This document shows positions 1-11,860 of a stretch of DNA of 64,000 nt, piece after piece. Source of the DNA: Myotis daubentonii (Eukaryota > Chordata > Mammalia > Chiroptera > Vespertilionidae). Under the pieces are notes generated by a model. The model was not told where the DNA came from, made no database searches, and saw only the letters and a list, made by a program, of their open reading frames with translations. Each line of letters opens with the position of its first letter. The stretch's first letter is position 1. The stretch covers positions 180,424,349 through 180,488,348 of the forward strand of contig NC_081842.1 in assembly GCF_963259705.1 (NCBI RefSeq), given 5' to 3'. The position numbers were made by a program, and so were the translations under genes.

Positions 1-654
1 ATATATCAGCCTATGAAGTGTTGTTTTTTTTCTTTTTCAAAGATGAGCTAAGAAAGAATAAGTGCAGTGTGTTCTTGGGAAAAAAGTTAATAATTAATAT
101 CCAATCTTACATTTTCTTATGATTGTCAAGGACATAGCCTAATGGCTTTCAACTTTAAGTTTTATTTTTTGCACTCGAAATTCACTATATAATAGTTAAG
201 TATACATGATAAAGAATTCAAGCATTCATTCTAAAACATTATTAAATTTACTATGCTTAGAATTTACAGTTCTATTACAATTTTACATTAAATACTCAAA
301 ACATTATACAACCATAAATTTGTCAACAGTCTTGAGAAAGCTATATTTCGGTACATTTAAGGCAGCTTCAGCCAACATTTTAAGAAGTTCTGAATATTTG
401 TTGCAACAAAAGACAAATTTGATAATTGAATATTCACTGTTTTCAATAAATTTTAAAAGTCACTTAAAATAAGAATATCATAATTTGTGAAACTGTGGTC
501 TTAAAACATTTTTACTACTATATTCTTACCACATAAGACTTACCTAAAATCAAGATACTCATTCTATCAGTATCAAAGATATCTATAAAAAAAGGGGGAG
601 GATTTACATTAAATACGAGCACGATAAACCCTGTATCTAAACAAGGGCCTTCAA

Positions 655-790
655 ACAGTTTCTCATACACATCTGTGAGGTAGGTTATTATCCACATTTT
701 ATAGATGAGAAAATGAAATGAGGTTATGTGACTTGCTGCTGACACAGCAGCCAGACTAAGATTCCAAATTAGATTATGTTCTTTGCTCTG
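655..790 (-). repeat. MIR SINE remnant
   Basis: Contains the diverged MIR core, reading 'ttttatagatgagaaaatga' followed by 'gaggttatgtgacttgctgc', the antisense MIR pattern. Old and truncated. Confidence 0.7.
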
Positions 791-2479
791 CATTCTTTCC
801 TTTACAAACTTTTTAAAGGGATGAAATATAAATATTGCTATTCATTGCACTCATTTTAAAAACAGGAAAAGACAGCCAAACTTTTATCAAGGTGACTTAA
901 AAAGTGAAGCAACACAAAAGGAATAGAAGAATAATCTAGTGACCAACTTGTGATGACGACAGGTTGAGGTCTGGCCAAAGGAACCTGAAAACAAACAGGC
1001 ACACAGCAATGTGACCATTCAAGGAGGCAGATATAAGGAACAGTGAACGGAATTAGAACAAAAGAAAATACAGTTTAAACAAGTTTTTGACTAATTTTTA
1101 CTCTTCCTATAATAAGGCACAATTAAGGTGTTTTTATTTTTTAGATCAGTGGATCTGTTTCTTTTTCATTTTAGGAAATGTTATTTTGTCTAGAAAAAAT
1201 GGCCTTCATAATGAAGCTAACTTAAAAAGGGATTTTTAGCTGTGAAAAATACATGCATAAATTAGCAGCAAAAATTATGCAATTCTCCTTGGCTATTCCT
1301 ATTTCTCTTTGAAATTTTAAATCAACACAAAGTAGCAAACCTTGAATAAACAAATAAAAAAACTGTATGAACTTTGTCAAAATTCTATGAATGCTCACAG
1401 AAGTTTTCATGCTAGGGTATTCTACAAATACTGTGCTTTCTTTTTCCTGTAAAGAGAGCTCTGCTCTAGAATTTTCTTAATTGCACTTTAAATGTAACTG
1501 AAATTTACCTACCCTGCTTGTCCCAATAATCACGAGCTACATCCATAAAATCTCAACTGCTTTAGATATAAATAGTTACCAAAAGTCACATATAGCGTTG
1601 CGGCTGCAAACTGGCATTGCTTTGTGAGGCTGGCAGTAAACATTAACACTGGCTCACAAAATTAATACAGGCCCACAGTCTGAGAACTTCTAGACCAGCC
1701 TGATTATTATCAGGTTGTGGCTGAAAAGGTTTAACTAAAACTCAATCCAGACTGCACTGTGGGTCCTGCTCTCTCCTTTCTATTACTCTTCAGTGCCATG
1801 AAATGCATCATATTTACATGTGGAAAAGACTAGTAAGAATGCCAGCAACTGGTTTAAATAAATTTATATAATTTTTAAAGCTCATCAAACAAAAATTACA
1901 TTTCAAAGTTGTTTCATAAGGTTTTGGAGAATATCAAGCTGGTAATAATTAGGTATTCATGAATAGAAATATACTCTATGAAAAGTGTTTTTATCATCTA
2001 ATATGCATACAAAATGAAAAATTATCCTTCTGTAAATGAAATTTAGGTATGCCTAAATCAGATAATAATTTAAAAACTATAATTTAGGATAGGGGCTGGA
2101 GCTAATTTTACTTTTTAAAAAGATTGCATGATAAAAACCATGCAAATTAAAGGGAGAAGCATATCCTAAAAAGTTCCTTCAGTATATTTTAATCAACCCC
2201 AATAACTCAGACTTGTAAAAATCTATATGCTCATCTAAATACTTTAGATAATCTAGTTAGTACAATCAACTGGTTCAAATAATTAAACTAAGAAACAGTT
2301 AAGACTATGTCACTCTAAGACTTGAAAGCAAAACACCTGTGTTTATTTTTATTACTCAACTACTTCGATGTTTCAGTGACTGTTCTCTCCACCCTCCCCC
2401 GCTTCCACCCTTCCTCCCCACGCCAGGAAGGAGGCATATAAAGGGCAGTGATCATTGCTGATACTTGTACGGCATGGAT

Positions 2480-2620
2480 CTTTATGAAGAGCTTTCTGAG
2501 CCTGCTTCCTCACCTGGAAAGTGGGCACCTGGCAAGGTTACAGAAAATGTTAACTAAGTTAATAGATATGGATCTAAAAAACACTATAAAATGTATGGAG
2601 CACTTCCATCACCTCAAATC
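2480..2620 (+). repeat. MIR SINE remnant
   Basis: Reads 'cctgcttcctcacctggaaa' then 'aatgttaactaagttaatag', matching the sense MIR pattern of 'cctcatctgtaaaatggg' followed by 'gttaataatgtaaagc'. Diverged. Confidence 0.55.
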
Positions 2621-3551
2621 AGCCATGGTTTGCTTCTGTCAAGTGCACATGACATTGTAACATGTTTGGTTTTCTGCCATTTGTATTCCAGAGGATGACT
2701 GCATTTAGAAAAACAATTCCAATATATAACATCAAAAGGCTTCACCAAACATATACAGAACATTTTCACTAGTATAAAAACTCTAAATATATAAAATGTG
2801 GACACTAACGCAAATCATATGAGAAGACAGAACTTTAAAGCTCAAAGATACCTCACGTTACCTTTTGTTATCTTTAGGTTACAAAAATGAACTACAACAT
2901 AGGATGTGTCTTACCAATAGATTGCACATATCCCTCATCCAGAATTTCTAACAAAATAGAATCTCTGAGAACCATTATTAAAATAAATTATATTCCTTAT
3001 TTAAAAGACCACAAAGTAATAGGATAACAGTAAAACCACAAGTAAAGAAACACCAGATTGAAAAGGTAGGGGTCTTTGAAAAAAACAAAAACAGCCAAAA
3101 CTGTGAACATGTCTAGCATTTAGATATTGAGATTTCACAACCAATGATAGGATTTCAATTATTAACCAGTGAACAGACAGAGGCAGTGTCTGTGGTAGAC
3201 ACGTTCCAAGCTTTTATATTTTACAAACAGAAGGTGTGGTTCTTACATTAACTCAGTATGCTGCACAATGATAGAGGTTACAGATAATTCCACAGTCAAA
3301 AAATCTGTAACAGTTGTCTATGATTATTTCCTCACTTATGTCTCATCAAATACTAAAAATCAATTTCTATTCCCTGAGTACCAACTGGCAAGGGAATAAG
3401 AGAAAGCAGCAACATACAGACAGTTCCCTGACATAGAAATGTGATCATTTCTGATTTAATTTAGGCTCCTGGATTCTCTATATAATAGCTAGTATCAAGG
3501 AATGCAAATGCTAGAGTTTACAAATCTGTCTCTTAAAAATTTCTTGACTGA

Positions 3552-3715
3552 GCCCTGGCTGGTAGCTCAGTTGTTTAGGGCGTCATCCTGATACACCAAA
3601 ATTGTCGGTTCGACCCCAGGTGAGGGCACATACAAAAAATCAGTCATAAGTGGAATAAATCAATGTTTCTCTCTCTCCATTTCTCTCTCTAAAAACAATT
3701 TTTTAAAAAATGTTA
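3552..3715 (+). mobile_element. Ves SINE, truncated
   Basis: tRNA-derived Ves SINE typical of vespertilionid bats. It starts 'gccctggctggtagctcag', has a B-box-like 'ggttcgaccccag', and ends in a CT-rich stretch and an A-rich tail. The middle of the element is shortened. Confidence 0.85.
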
Positions 3716-4655
3716 AACTGTAGATTGCCTCCCTCCCTCCCTATAAATTCAATTTGAGATGTTCTTTATTCCTACATTAAAGGATAATGGGAATTACATC
3801 TAAATATTTAGAAAATGTTCACTCACTACATCCATATTTTGAATGTAAGAATCAATGATACTGGCTCATTATCCATAGAGCCATAGCATTCGTCCCTAGT
3901 CTTAGTACTTTTTTACAAGTAATCTGGTTCAAGATTTTTCAGTTACCCATTCAGCACACACAAAAAAGAATACGTTGCTCCCAAATAATACCACGACCTG
4001 ATTAAGAAAATTAAGGTGCTATAAAAATCAAGGTGCTATTTAGTGCAGCTCAAGGTGACTATGTCCACAGGTTAAAATGAAATTATTCTGATTTTGAACC
4101 AGATTCTCTCCAACAATGAATAAGGGAAAAGGGATCTTTATTCTTAACTAAGAGGAGACAATAATTTTCCTAAAATAGTATTTTCCAAATTTGCTTTATC
4201 CATGGGTTAGTAAGTTGAAAAATCATGGTTACATTAATTCAGGCAAAGAGGGTAAACAAAGTTAAAGGGTTGCCTTTTTCCCACAGGGCATTAAAGCCTT
4301 TAACACTCTCATCTACTGTCATCTTCAAGCAGGAGAGTAGCAGGTAACATTTTCCAAACTTGTTCGAATTGAATCGTTCTTCAGAGCATCTCGCAGGATA
4401 CTATTTGGGAAATGCTATTCTAGAATCCTATGGAGTCCATTTCCATGACATAGCTAAGCCTTTATCTATAACCTAACAATAGAAGCTCTCTGCTAGAATT
4501 TTAACTGGAACCAATTGTTCCTACCACAGATCTGCCTACCACAAACCACATCCACAATTAACCCGTATATAAGACTGAAATGTGGGGATTTAGTACTGAT
4601 TGTTTCCTCCTCTGTTCATTAGCAACAGAAAGCCTCCTTTGACAATGTTCTAACC

Positions 4656-4964
4656 CAGTGGTTCTCAACCTTCCTAATGTTGCGACCCTTTAATACAGTT
4701 CCTCATGTTGTGGTGACCCCCAACCATAAAATTATTTTCATCGCTACTTCATAACTGTAATTTTGCTACTGTTATGAATCATAATGTAAATATCTGATAT
4801 TCAGGATGTATTTTCATTGTTACAAATTGAACATAATTAAAGCATAGTGATTAATCACAAAAACAATGTAATTATATATGTGTTTTCTGATGGTCTTAAG
4901 CAACCCCTGTGAAAGGGTCGTTCGACCCCCAAAGGGGTCACGACCCACAGGTTGAGAACCACTG
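4656..4964 (+). mobile_element. SPIN-type hAT MITE, long form
   Basis: Non-autonomous hAT transposon. Termini 'cagtggttctcaacctt' and 'aggttgagaaccactg' are inverted repeats. It is flanked by 8-bp target duplications ttctaacc (4648-4655) and ttctagcc (4965-4972), one mismatch. The sequence matches SPIN (Space Invader) elements known from bats, galago, tenrec, opossum, lizard and frog genomes, a case of horizontal transfer. No transposase frame is present. It lies in the probable 3' UTR of PRKAA2. Confidence 0.92.
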
Positions 4965-6674
4965 TTCTAGCCCGTTATCCTGGACTAAGCCTCATGGAAT
5001 CTTCTCTCCACAAAACAATTTTAGATTCACAGAATAGCTGTGCTTTAAAAACTTAAACATACAAAACCAAACTGTGACCCTTGGTTCTCCTAAATTCAAC
5101 AGGTAACTACCAAATTATAGATATTCATGAATACTGGCAAGAATGAGAAAATATTAAATTTTTTTAACTCTCAAAAAATATGATAATCATCCATATAAAG
5201 TAGTTTTGATATAAGTTTCTCATATATGATTTATTAAGACTAACAAAACTAAAATACCACTAAGTTCCTTCCTGTTGTTTCTCCACCTACAAAATTATTA
5301 GGGATTTTGTCACTGAGGATAAGGAGTCAGATTAGTTCCTTATTTCTAAGGTCATCCCATTGATAGTTAGGCACAGGTTATGAGGTGGCCTTGCTTTTCC
5401 AAAAAGTGGTATTTACACACTTGGAGAGGCCAAAATTATGCCCTATCTACAATGCACCTCAGACTAACACAATAGGAATACTGCTTATCCCTATAAAAAT
5501 AATCAAAAAAAGCACCCTTTTGTGCCACTAGGTGGCAACCTTTCAAGGGCTTACACTTAAAACTTCTTGACTGCAACCCCACCCTCTTTCCCAGCAAGGG
5601 TTCCTTTTATTTTGATATTAAGTCAGACTTAAAAAGTTAACAAGATTTTTTAAAAGTTCTACAAAACAATATGATGTAACACTGCACACTCCTGACTCAA
5701 AACTGTTTAAAGGTAGACATGCTTGTCTTCCACTGACACGGAAGAAATTTGGTCTAACATTCTCATTTGCTTCTGGTAGGAAGCATTATTTTTGGCAAAG
5801 AGAAACCTGTCAAGGCTTAGTCACTTTTTGTTTTCAAGAGCTTAATCTTGTCTAGGGTAAATCAGGTGAATGAGATTGTTAATCACAATATGCTGTAGAA
5901 AATGAATACATACAAATTAGGTAAATTATACATAATTTTAAAATTAAATACTTTTACTAAAGCAAAATATAATTAATAAGCTATTATCTATCCTGCTGTA
6001 TATAAGTGTGTTTTTTTTTTAAGATTAAAAAAAAAATAAAAACACAACCTGGACAAAACAAACAAACAAACAAAAACCTGTTTGGGTTTCCTTTAAAAAG
6101 CATTGGCGTGTGAATACATACATGTATATATGTAAACAACACATATATTTATACAAGAGATTTTTTTTTTAATGTTTAAGGCTTCCCTGCCCTAAAAAGT
6201 TCAACAGTGAGGGTCACAGCCTATCAAGCTCTGGAATTACATAAAAGCCCTTAAGGCCAGAACAGTGTTTTCAAATTGGATGTAAAAGGCTAAACCAATC
6301 AGCCACTAAACAAAGACAAAGACAATGGTGACCAGGAAAAGTGAGGAAGAGGGTGGCTGCAATGATAAACTTCCCCTGAAGAATTAACATGTGGGATGTA
6401 ACACACACATACCCTACCACCACACATAATAAGAGATCAAAGATAAAAGTTCTCTTTTAAGGAACTGATTTTCCTTTGTTTCATGTAACTGTCAGTTTTA
6501 TCATGCTTAGTAAAGTACAAAAATAAATAAAGCCAAAAAGAATTTGAGAAGGATAGGTTTTAAAGGCCTGTTTTAAATGATATAAGTTTATGACAAAAGT
6601 TGTTGCAATTCCAGATGTTCCAATATGGAGTAGAACCTTGAAGGTTCTTAAAATAAGTATATTACTCATGGAAA

Positions 6675-6824
6675 TCCCATATAATAAAAGCGTAGTATGC
6701 AAATTGTCCCCTTGGCCGGGAGTTTGACCAGCGGGCGGGGCCAGCCAGGGGAAGAGAGGGAGGCCCCAGCCAGCAGCCGCTAGGGACCCTAGCAGTGCAC
6801 GAAATTCATGCACTGGGCCTCTAG
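6675..6824 (+). mobile_element. HeliBat-type Helitron, short
   Basis: Short non-autonomous Helitron of 150 bp. It begins TCCCATATAATAAAAG after A6674, has the 5' motif 'atgcaaattg', and ends with the hairpin 'gtgcacgaaattcatgcac' then gggcctCTAG before T6825, so the host site is A^T. Confidence 0.92.
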
Positions 6825-7029
6825 TCTCAAGATAAAACCTCTAGTTGGTTAAGGTTGTTGTTAAGAAACCAGGAAATCATGGTTACTGTTTCAGGACCAC
6901 AGCCTTTCTGTTAAATACTAGGCAAAAATTCCTAGAACTTAGCTTCTGAAATTTTAAGATTTCAACATTTAAATACTATTTTACTAATGGTGGTTTTATT
7001 TTTCAATCATGTGCAAAAAGAATGGTGCA

Positions 7030-7500
7030 GCCCTGGCTGGTGTGCTCAGTAGTTAGAGCGTCAGTCAACCTGCGCAACAGAGAGTTGGGAACTTGATTCC
7101 GGATCAAGGGCAGGTACTTGGGTTCCCAGATTGTTCCCCACCTCTGGTCAGAGCATGTGCAGGAGGCAACCAATCGATGTGTCTCCCTCACATCTATGTT
7201 TCTCTCTTTCCCCTTCTCACTTCCACTCTTTCTAAGGCAGTGATGGCGAACCTTTTGAGCTCGGCGTGTCAGCTTTTTGAAAAATCCTAACTTAACTCTG
7301 GTGCCATGTCACATATAGAAATCTTTTGATATTTGCAACCATAGTAAAACAAAGATTTATATTTTTGATATTTATTTTATATATTTAAATGCCATTTAAC
7401 AAAGAAAAATCAACCAAAAAAAATGAGTTCGCCATCACTGCTCTAAGGGATCAATGGAAAAAATATCCCCATTCCTTGGATGAGGATTAAAAAAAAGAAA
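7030..7500 (+). mobile_element. Ves SINE, interrupted by a hAT element
   Basis: Ves SINE starting 'gccctggctggtgtgctcag', with 'gaggcaaccaatcgatgtgt' and the CT-rich segment, then continuing after an inserted hAT as 'gggatcaatggaaaaaatat' and 'ggatgaggattaaaaaaaag'. The nested element occupies 7238-7440. Confidence 0.88.
7238..7440. mobile_element. Non-autonomous hAT MITE nested in Ves
   Basis: A 203-bp element with 14-bp terminal inverted repeats CAGTGATGGCGAAC and GTTCGCCATCACTG. It is flanked by 8-bp target duplications ttctaagg (7230-7237) and ctctaagg (7441-7448), one mismatch. It has no coding capacity. It differs from SPIN in termini and body and belongs to another hAT family of bats, not named here. 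Confidence 0.92.
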
Positions 7501-7928
7501 AGAATTGGGAGCATAAACATAGCTTAAAGTTTGCTGAAATTTTTAGGTAGTGACTGGATTTACCTACACCAAAGAGTAAAGCAAGGAGGTGCTGCCAAAC
7601 TACCCTCTGACTGAGATTGTTCACCAGTGAAGGTGTATTAATCATCTGTAATGAATTCACAATTTTACTTAACGATCTTCATCAGTGTTCATCTACTAAT
7701 GATACTGCCTATATGAATTTATCATAGTACAATTACAGATTTCTACAGATAAATAAAATGTCAGACTTTTGTTTTCATAATTTCAATGGCATTGAGTGTC
7801 CCCTGGCAATATTCATGTCTGTCAATCAGCATTTTAGAGTATGTGTACACATAAGTAAAATAATAATTTAAAGAATACATGTGATTTCACAGTGCAACAA
7901 CAGAAAGATATAAACTAGGGGAAAATCA

Positions 7929-8167
7929 TCAACGAGCTAAAGTAGTGATCAGACTGGCACACATTTCAAAAAAATCCATGGTGTGGCTTCCCAGGCGAGG
8001 TGTAACTGAGGACAGTGTGCTTCCAGTCAAGGAGCCAGTGAGGGAGCCCGACAGTGAATAGCTCTCAGCAGTCACAGAATCAAAACTTGATCTGGGTCTA
8101 TGTAAGCCGGCAGTAGAGGAGGAACGCTGAGGTGTCGAAGAACCAGACCTCTGCTCCATCACTTCAT
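7929..8167 (-). CDS. PRKAA2: PRKAA2 exon 9, C-terminus and stop (residues 474-552)
   Basis: Last coding exon: 239 nt including TGA at 7931-7929. It encodes the Ser/Thr-rich ST loop (EQRSGSSTPQRS, then SSTAGLHRPRSSFDS and SLSGSLTGSLTGSTLSS) and the conserved end GSHTMDFFEMCASLITTLAR, whose hydrophobic spacing is the reported nuclear export signal. S491, the inhibitory phosphosite of alpha-2, is present in the context QRSSSTAG. From memory the human protein reads QRSCSAAG there, so this copy differs at 490 and 492; it also has SVTPR where human has SVSPR. The acceptor is CCATTTCAG. Total length is 552 residues, the usual alpha-2 length. Confidence 0.97.
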
Positions 8168-8607
8168 CTGAAATGGACCAAAGCAGAGCAATTTATCAGA
8201 AAGGTATATTTGCCCCAGCCCTTCTTATGAAGATGCTATCATCAGAGAATTAAGTAAGTAAACACATCTGGGCAAAGGCGACTAAATAATAAATGTTATA
8301 TTTCAGTGTTTTAGGAGCAGGTGACCTCTCTTCCCTCCCCAACAAACATAACAGACATGACTAATTAATCACAACACTTCCATACAGTCAAAATGTGACC
8401 CCCTACATCCTTCTCAGCAAGGATTCGGCATTAACCTTGAAATCAAACTATATACTTGCATGTGAATAAAGCACATCCTGAAGGATTTTCTTGTGGTGTA
8501 TCAACAAAAATCACTAAGATAAAAGTAACCATTACATAGTGGTTCTGTGAACCTTTAGTACACAATTAAACTCCTTGGGGTGGGAGGTGAGGAAAATCTT
8601 TTTAAAA

Positions 8608-10111
8608 ATGAAGATTATACACCATGACCAAGTAGGATTTATTCCAGGGATGCAAGGCAGGTATAATATTCGCAAATCAATAAATGTGATACATCACATA
8701 AACAAACTGAAAGACAAAAATCACATGATCATAATCATAATCAATAGATGCAGAAAAGGCTATTGACAAAATGTAACAACATTTCTGATTTAAAAAAAAC
8801 TCTCATCAAAGTGGGAATAGAGGGATCATAACTCAATAAAGGCCATATATGACAAACGTACAGACAACATCATGCTTTATGGGCAAAAACTAAACCCATT
8901 TCCCCTAAGAACAGGAACAAGATAGGGATGCCCACTTTCACCACTCTTATTCAACATAGTACTGGAAGTGCTAGCCACAGCGATCAGACAAGAAGAAAAC
9001 ATAAAAGGCATCCAAATTGGAAAGGATGACATGATATTGTACAAAGAAAACCCTAGAGACTCCACCAAAAAACTACTAGGTTTAAAAAAGGAATTCAACA
9101 ATGTAGCAGGATACAAAATTAACACCAGAAATCAATGGCACTTTTATACACCAATAATGAATTCTCAGAGAATCAAAACAATCCATTTACCATAGCAACA
9201 AAAATTAAAATGCTTAGGAATAAACTTAACCAAGGAGGTAAAAAAAAACTTATACTCGGAAAACTACAGGACGTTAAAAAAAGAGATGGAGGAAGATACA
9301 AACAAGTGGAAGAACATACCATGTTCATGAATTGGCAGAATCAACATTAAAAAAATGTCTGTACTATCCAAAGCAATCTACAGATTCAATGTAATCCCAA
9401 TTAAATTACCAATGGCATATTTCACAGATCTAAAACAAATACTCCAAAAATTTATATGGAACCAAAAAAGACCCTGAATAGACACAGAAATCTTAAGAAG
9501 AACAAAGTTGGAGGATCACAATACTCAGTATCAAGTTAAATTACAAAGCCACTGTATTCAAAACATCCTGGTACTGGTACAAGAACAGACATATAGATCA
9601 ATGGAACAAAACAGAGACCCCGAAAATCCACCCAAGCCATTGCACTCAATTTCTGACAAAGGAGGCAAGAGCATACAATGGAGTCAAGACAGTCTCTTCA
9701 ATAAATGGTGCTGGGAAAATTGGACAGATAGATGCAAAAAAATGAAACTAGATCACCAACTTACACCATACACAAGAATAAACTCAAAATGGATAAAAGA
9801 CTTAAATATAAGACATGAAACCATAAAAATCCTAGAAGAAACCATATGCAGCAAAATCTCAGATATCTCTCATAGCAATATGTTTGCAGATACATCTCCT
9901 AGAACCTAGGGCAAAGGAAACTAAGGAGAAAGTAAACAAATGGGACTACATCAAAATAAACAGCTTCTGCACAGCAAAAGAAACCATCAACAAAATGAAA
10001 AGGGAGAACATATTTGACATACATTTAATAAAGTGTTAATATCCAAAATATACAAGGAACTCATACAACTTAACAAAAGGAAGACAATCCAATTAAAAAA
10101 TGGGCAAAAAG
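8608..10111 (+). mobile_element. L1 retrotransposon, ORF2 3' part
   Basis: Degenerate LINE-1 ORF2 sequence: phrases such as 'caccatgaccaagtaggatt' and 'ggatgcccactttcaccact' (reverse transcriptase domain), later 'aatggtgctgggaaaattgg'. Frameshifts and stops break it into short frames, among them 9508-9909. It stops at 'aaaaaatgggcaaaa' and resumes in register at 10561, so the two parts are one insertion. Confidence 0.9.
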
Positions 10112-10504
10112 GTAGTAGCATAATTTTCAACAGCTATTGCAATTTACAAAAATAGACCCTAAGACAGAAGTATCGAACAGACTCAAACCTCAGAAGGAAG
10201 GCAGGGGAGGGGGCGGGTAGGAAGAGATCAACTAATGAATCATATCCATATATGCATAATCCATGGACACAGACAATAGGGTGGTGAAGGCCTGGGATGG
10301 GGGGTGAGGGCAGAGTGGGAGAGGTCAACGGGGGAAAAGGAGGACATAGGTAATACTTTCAACAATAAAGATTAAAAAAATACTATATTGTTTTCTCAAA
10401 GCAGTCATCAATATTATATTTTAAAGTATAGTGCTTCCTAATTTGAAAGACCAAAAATATCCAGTGTTTTATTTCCCATTATTTCATTAGTTTCAATGAT
10501 GGTA

Positions 10505-10560
<56 letters not shown>
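10112..10560 (+). mobile_element. Insertion within L1 (L1 3' end plus CA repeat)
   Basis: This stretch separates two colinear halves of the same L1. It contains a second L1 3' end ('aatagggtggtgaaggcctg' then 'caataaagattaaaaaaa', ending near 10379), about 120 bp of non-L1 sequence and a CA microsatellite. The motif gggcaaa is present on both sides and could be a short target duplication. Confidence 0.6.
10507..10559. repeat. (CA)n microsatellite
   Basis: About 23 uninterrupted AC units following 'acatacat'. It accounts for the cysteine/valine-rich minus-strand open frames here. Confidence 0.98.
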
Positions 10561-10561
<1 letters not shown>

Positions 10562-11446
10562 GGGCAAAGAACCTAAATAGACCTTTCTCCAACGGGAACA
10601 TAAGGATGGCCAAGAGACATATGAAAAAACACAAACCTCGGTGGACCAAATGTGCCCATTGTCTATTAAAACGACAATGACATATCTCCTCACACCTGTC
10701 AGAATGGCTATCATCAACAAATAAACAAATGACAAGTGCTGGCAAAGATGTGGAGAAGAGGGAATCCTAGTACACTGCTGGTATGAATACAGACTGGTGC
10801 AGTCATTATGGAAAAGAGTATGGAGTTTCCTCAAAAAATTAAATATGGAATTGCCATATGACCCAGTGACCCCACTTCTAGGAATATATCCTAAGAAACT
10901 GAAACACCAATCAGAAAGAATGTATGCACCCCTATGTTCATAGCAGCACAATTTATAATAACTAAGATTGGGAAATAGCCCAAGTGCCTATCAGTAGATA
11001 AGTGGATAAAAAAGCTGTGGTACATTTAAACCATGGAATACTATGCAGCAGTAAAAAAGAAGGATCTCTTACCCATTGAGACAGCATGGAGGGACCTTGA
11101 GAGTATTATGCTAAGCAAACTAAGCCAGTCACAGAAAGACAGTATTAGATAATCTCACTCTTATGTGGAATCTAATGAACAAAATAAACTGTTGAACAAA
11201 ATAGATCCAGAGACGTAGAAGCATGAAACACACTGTCAAATCTCAGAGGGAGGGTGGGGGGTGGTGGAGGGTTGGGAAGTGGTCAACCAAAGAACTTGAA
11301 TGCATATATGTATAACCCATGGACATGGACAATAGGGTGGTGAAGGCCTGGGATAGAGGGTGGAGAGTGGGCTATAAGGGGTCAATGGGATAAAAAAGGA
11401 GACATATGTAATACTTTCAACAATAAAGATTTTTAAAAATCTTTTT
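10561..11446 (+). mobile_element. L1 retrotransposon, 3' end of the interrupted copy
   Basis: Continues L1 from 'agggcaaagaacctaaatag' through 'aaatgtgcccattgtctatt', 'ggaatactatgcagcag' and 'ttatgtggaatctaatgaac' to the 3' UTR and 'aacaataaagatttttaaaa'. No intact ORF remains. Confidence 0.9.
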
Positions 11447-11860
11447 AAAAATGCAGATTCCCACCCTAGTCAGTTTGGCTCAGTGGATAGAGTGTCGGCC
11501 CTCAGACTAAAGGATCCTGGGTTCGATTCCAGTCAAGTGTACCTGGGTTGCAGGCTCAATCCCCAGCCCCAGTCAGGGTGTGTGCAGGAAGCAACCAATT
11601 GATGTGTCTCTCTCACATGGATGGTTCTCTCTGTCTTTTCCCCTCCCTTCCACTCTCTCTAAAAAATAAAATAAGGAAAAATATCCTTGGGTAAGGATTA
11701 ACAACAACAACAAAACAGATTCCTAGTTTCCCATCTCCAGAGATTCTGGATTAGTAGGTCTGGGGGCAGTTCCCAAGAATCTGCATTTTAATAAGAATTC
11801 TGGGTAATTTTTATAAAGGTGGTCTAGGGATATATAAACACTGCTATAGATGATGGTATT
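11447..11860 (+). mobile_element. MER5A (hAT-Charlie) relic split by a Ves
   Basis: Left remnant 'aaatgcagattccca' (about 11449-11463) and right part from 'cagattcctagtttcccatc' through 'tctggattagtaggtctggg' and 'aatctgcattttaa' fit the ancient MER5A element. A Ves SINE occupies 11464-11715, and the repeated cagattcc looks like its target duplication. Confidence 0.75.
11464..11715 (+). mobile_element. Ves SINE
   Basis: Starts 'ccctagtcagtttggctcag', with 'ggttcgattccagtcaa', 'gcaaccaattgatgtgtctc', a CT-rich stretch, 'ccttgggtaaggatta' and an (AAC)n tail. Confidence 0.93.

Larger units (their letters stand above)
1..7928 (-). other. PRKAA2: Probable long PRKAA2 3' UTR and downstream flank
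   Basis: AT-rich sequence following the PRKAA2 stop on the minus strand. Mammalian PRKAA2 mRNAs have a very long 3' UTR (several kb), so most or all of this stretch is probably transcribed. TTTATT (AATAAA on the minus strand) occurs many times, for example near 163 and 2343, and I cannot choose the used poly(A) site. Repeats within it are listed separately (MIR, Ves, SPIN, Helitron, hAT). The gaps between them (800-2450, 2620-3550, 3720-4650, 4975-6670, 7500-7925) hold AT-rich sequence without a coding signal. Confidence 0.6.

Noticed and set aside
6481..6813. A 110-residue minus-strand open frame
   Set aside because: It starts in a Helitron and runs into non-coding AT-rich sequence; no family resemblance.
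9508..9909. A 133-residue open frame
   Set aside because: It is a fragment of L1 ORF2, broken on both sides.
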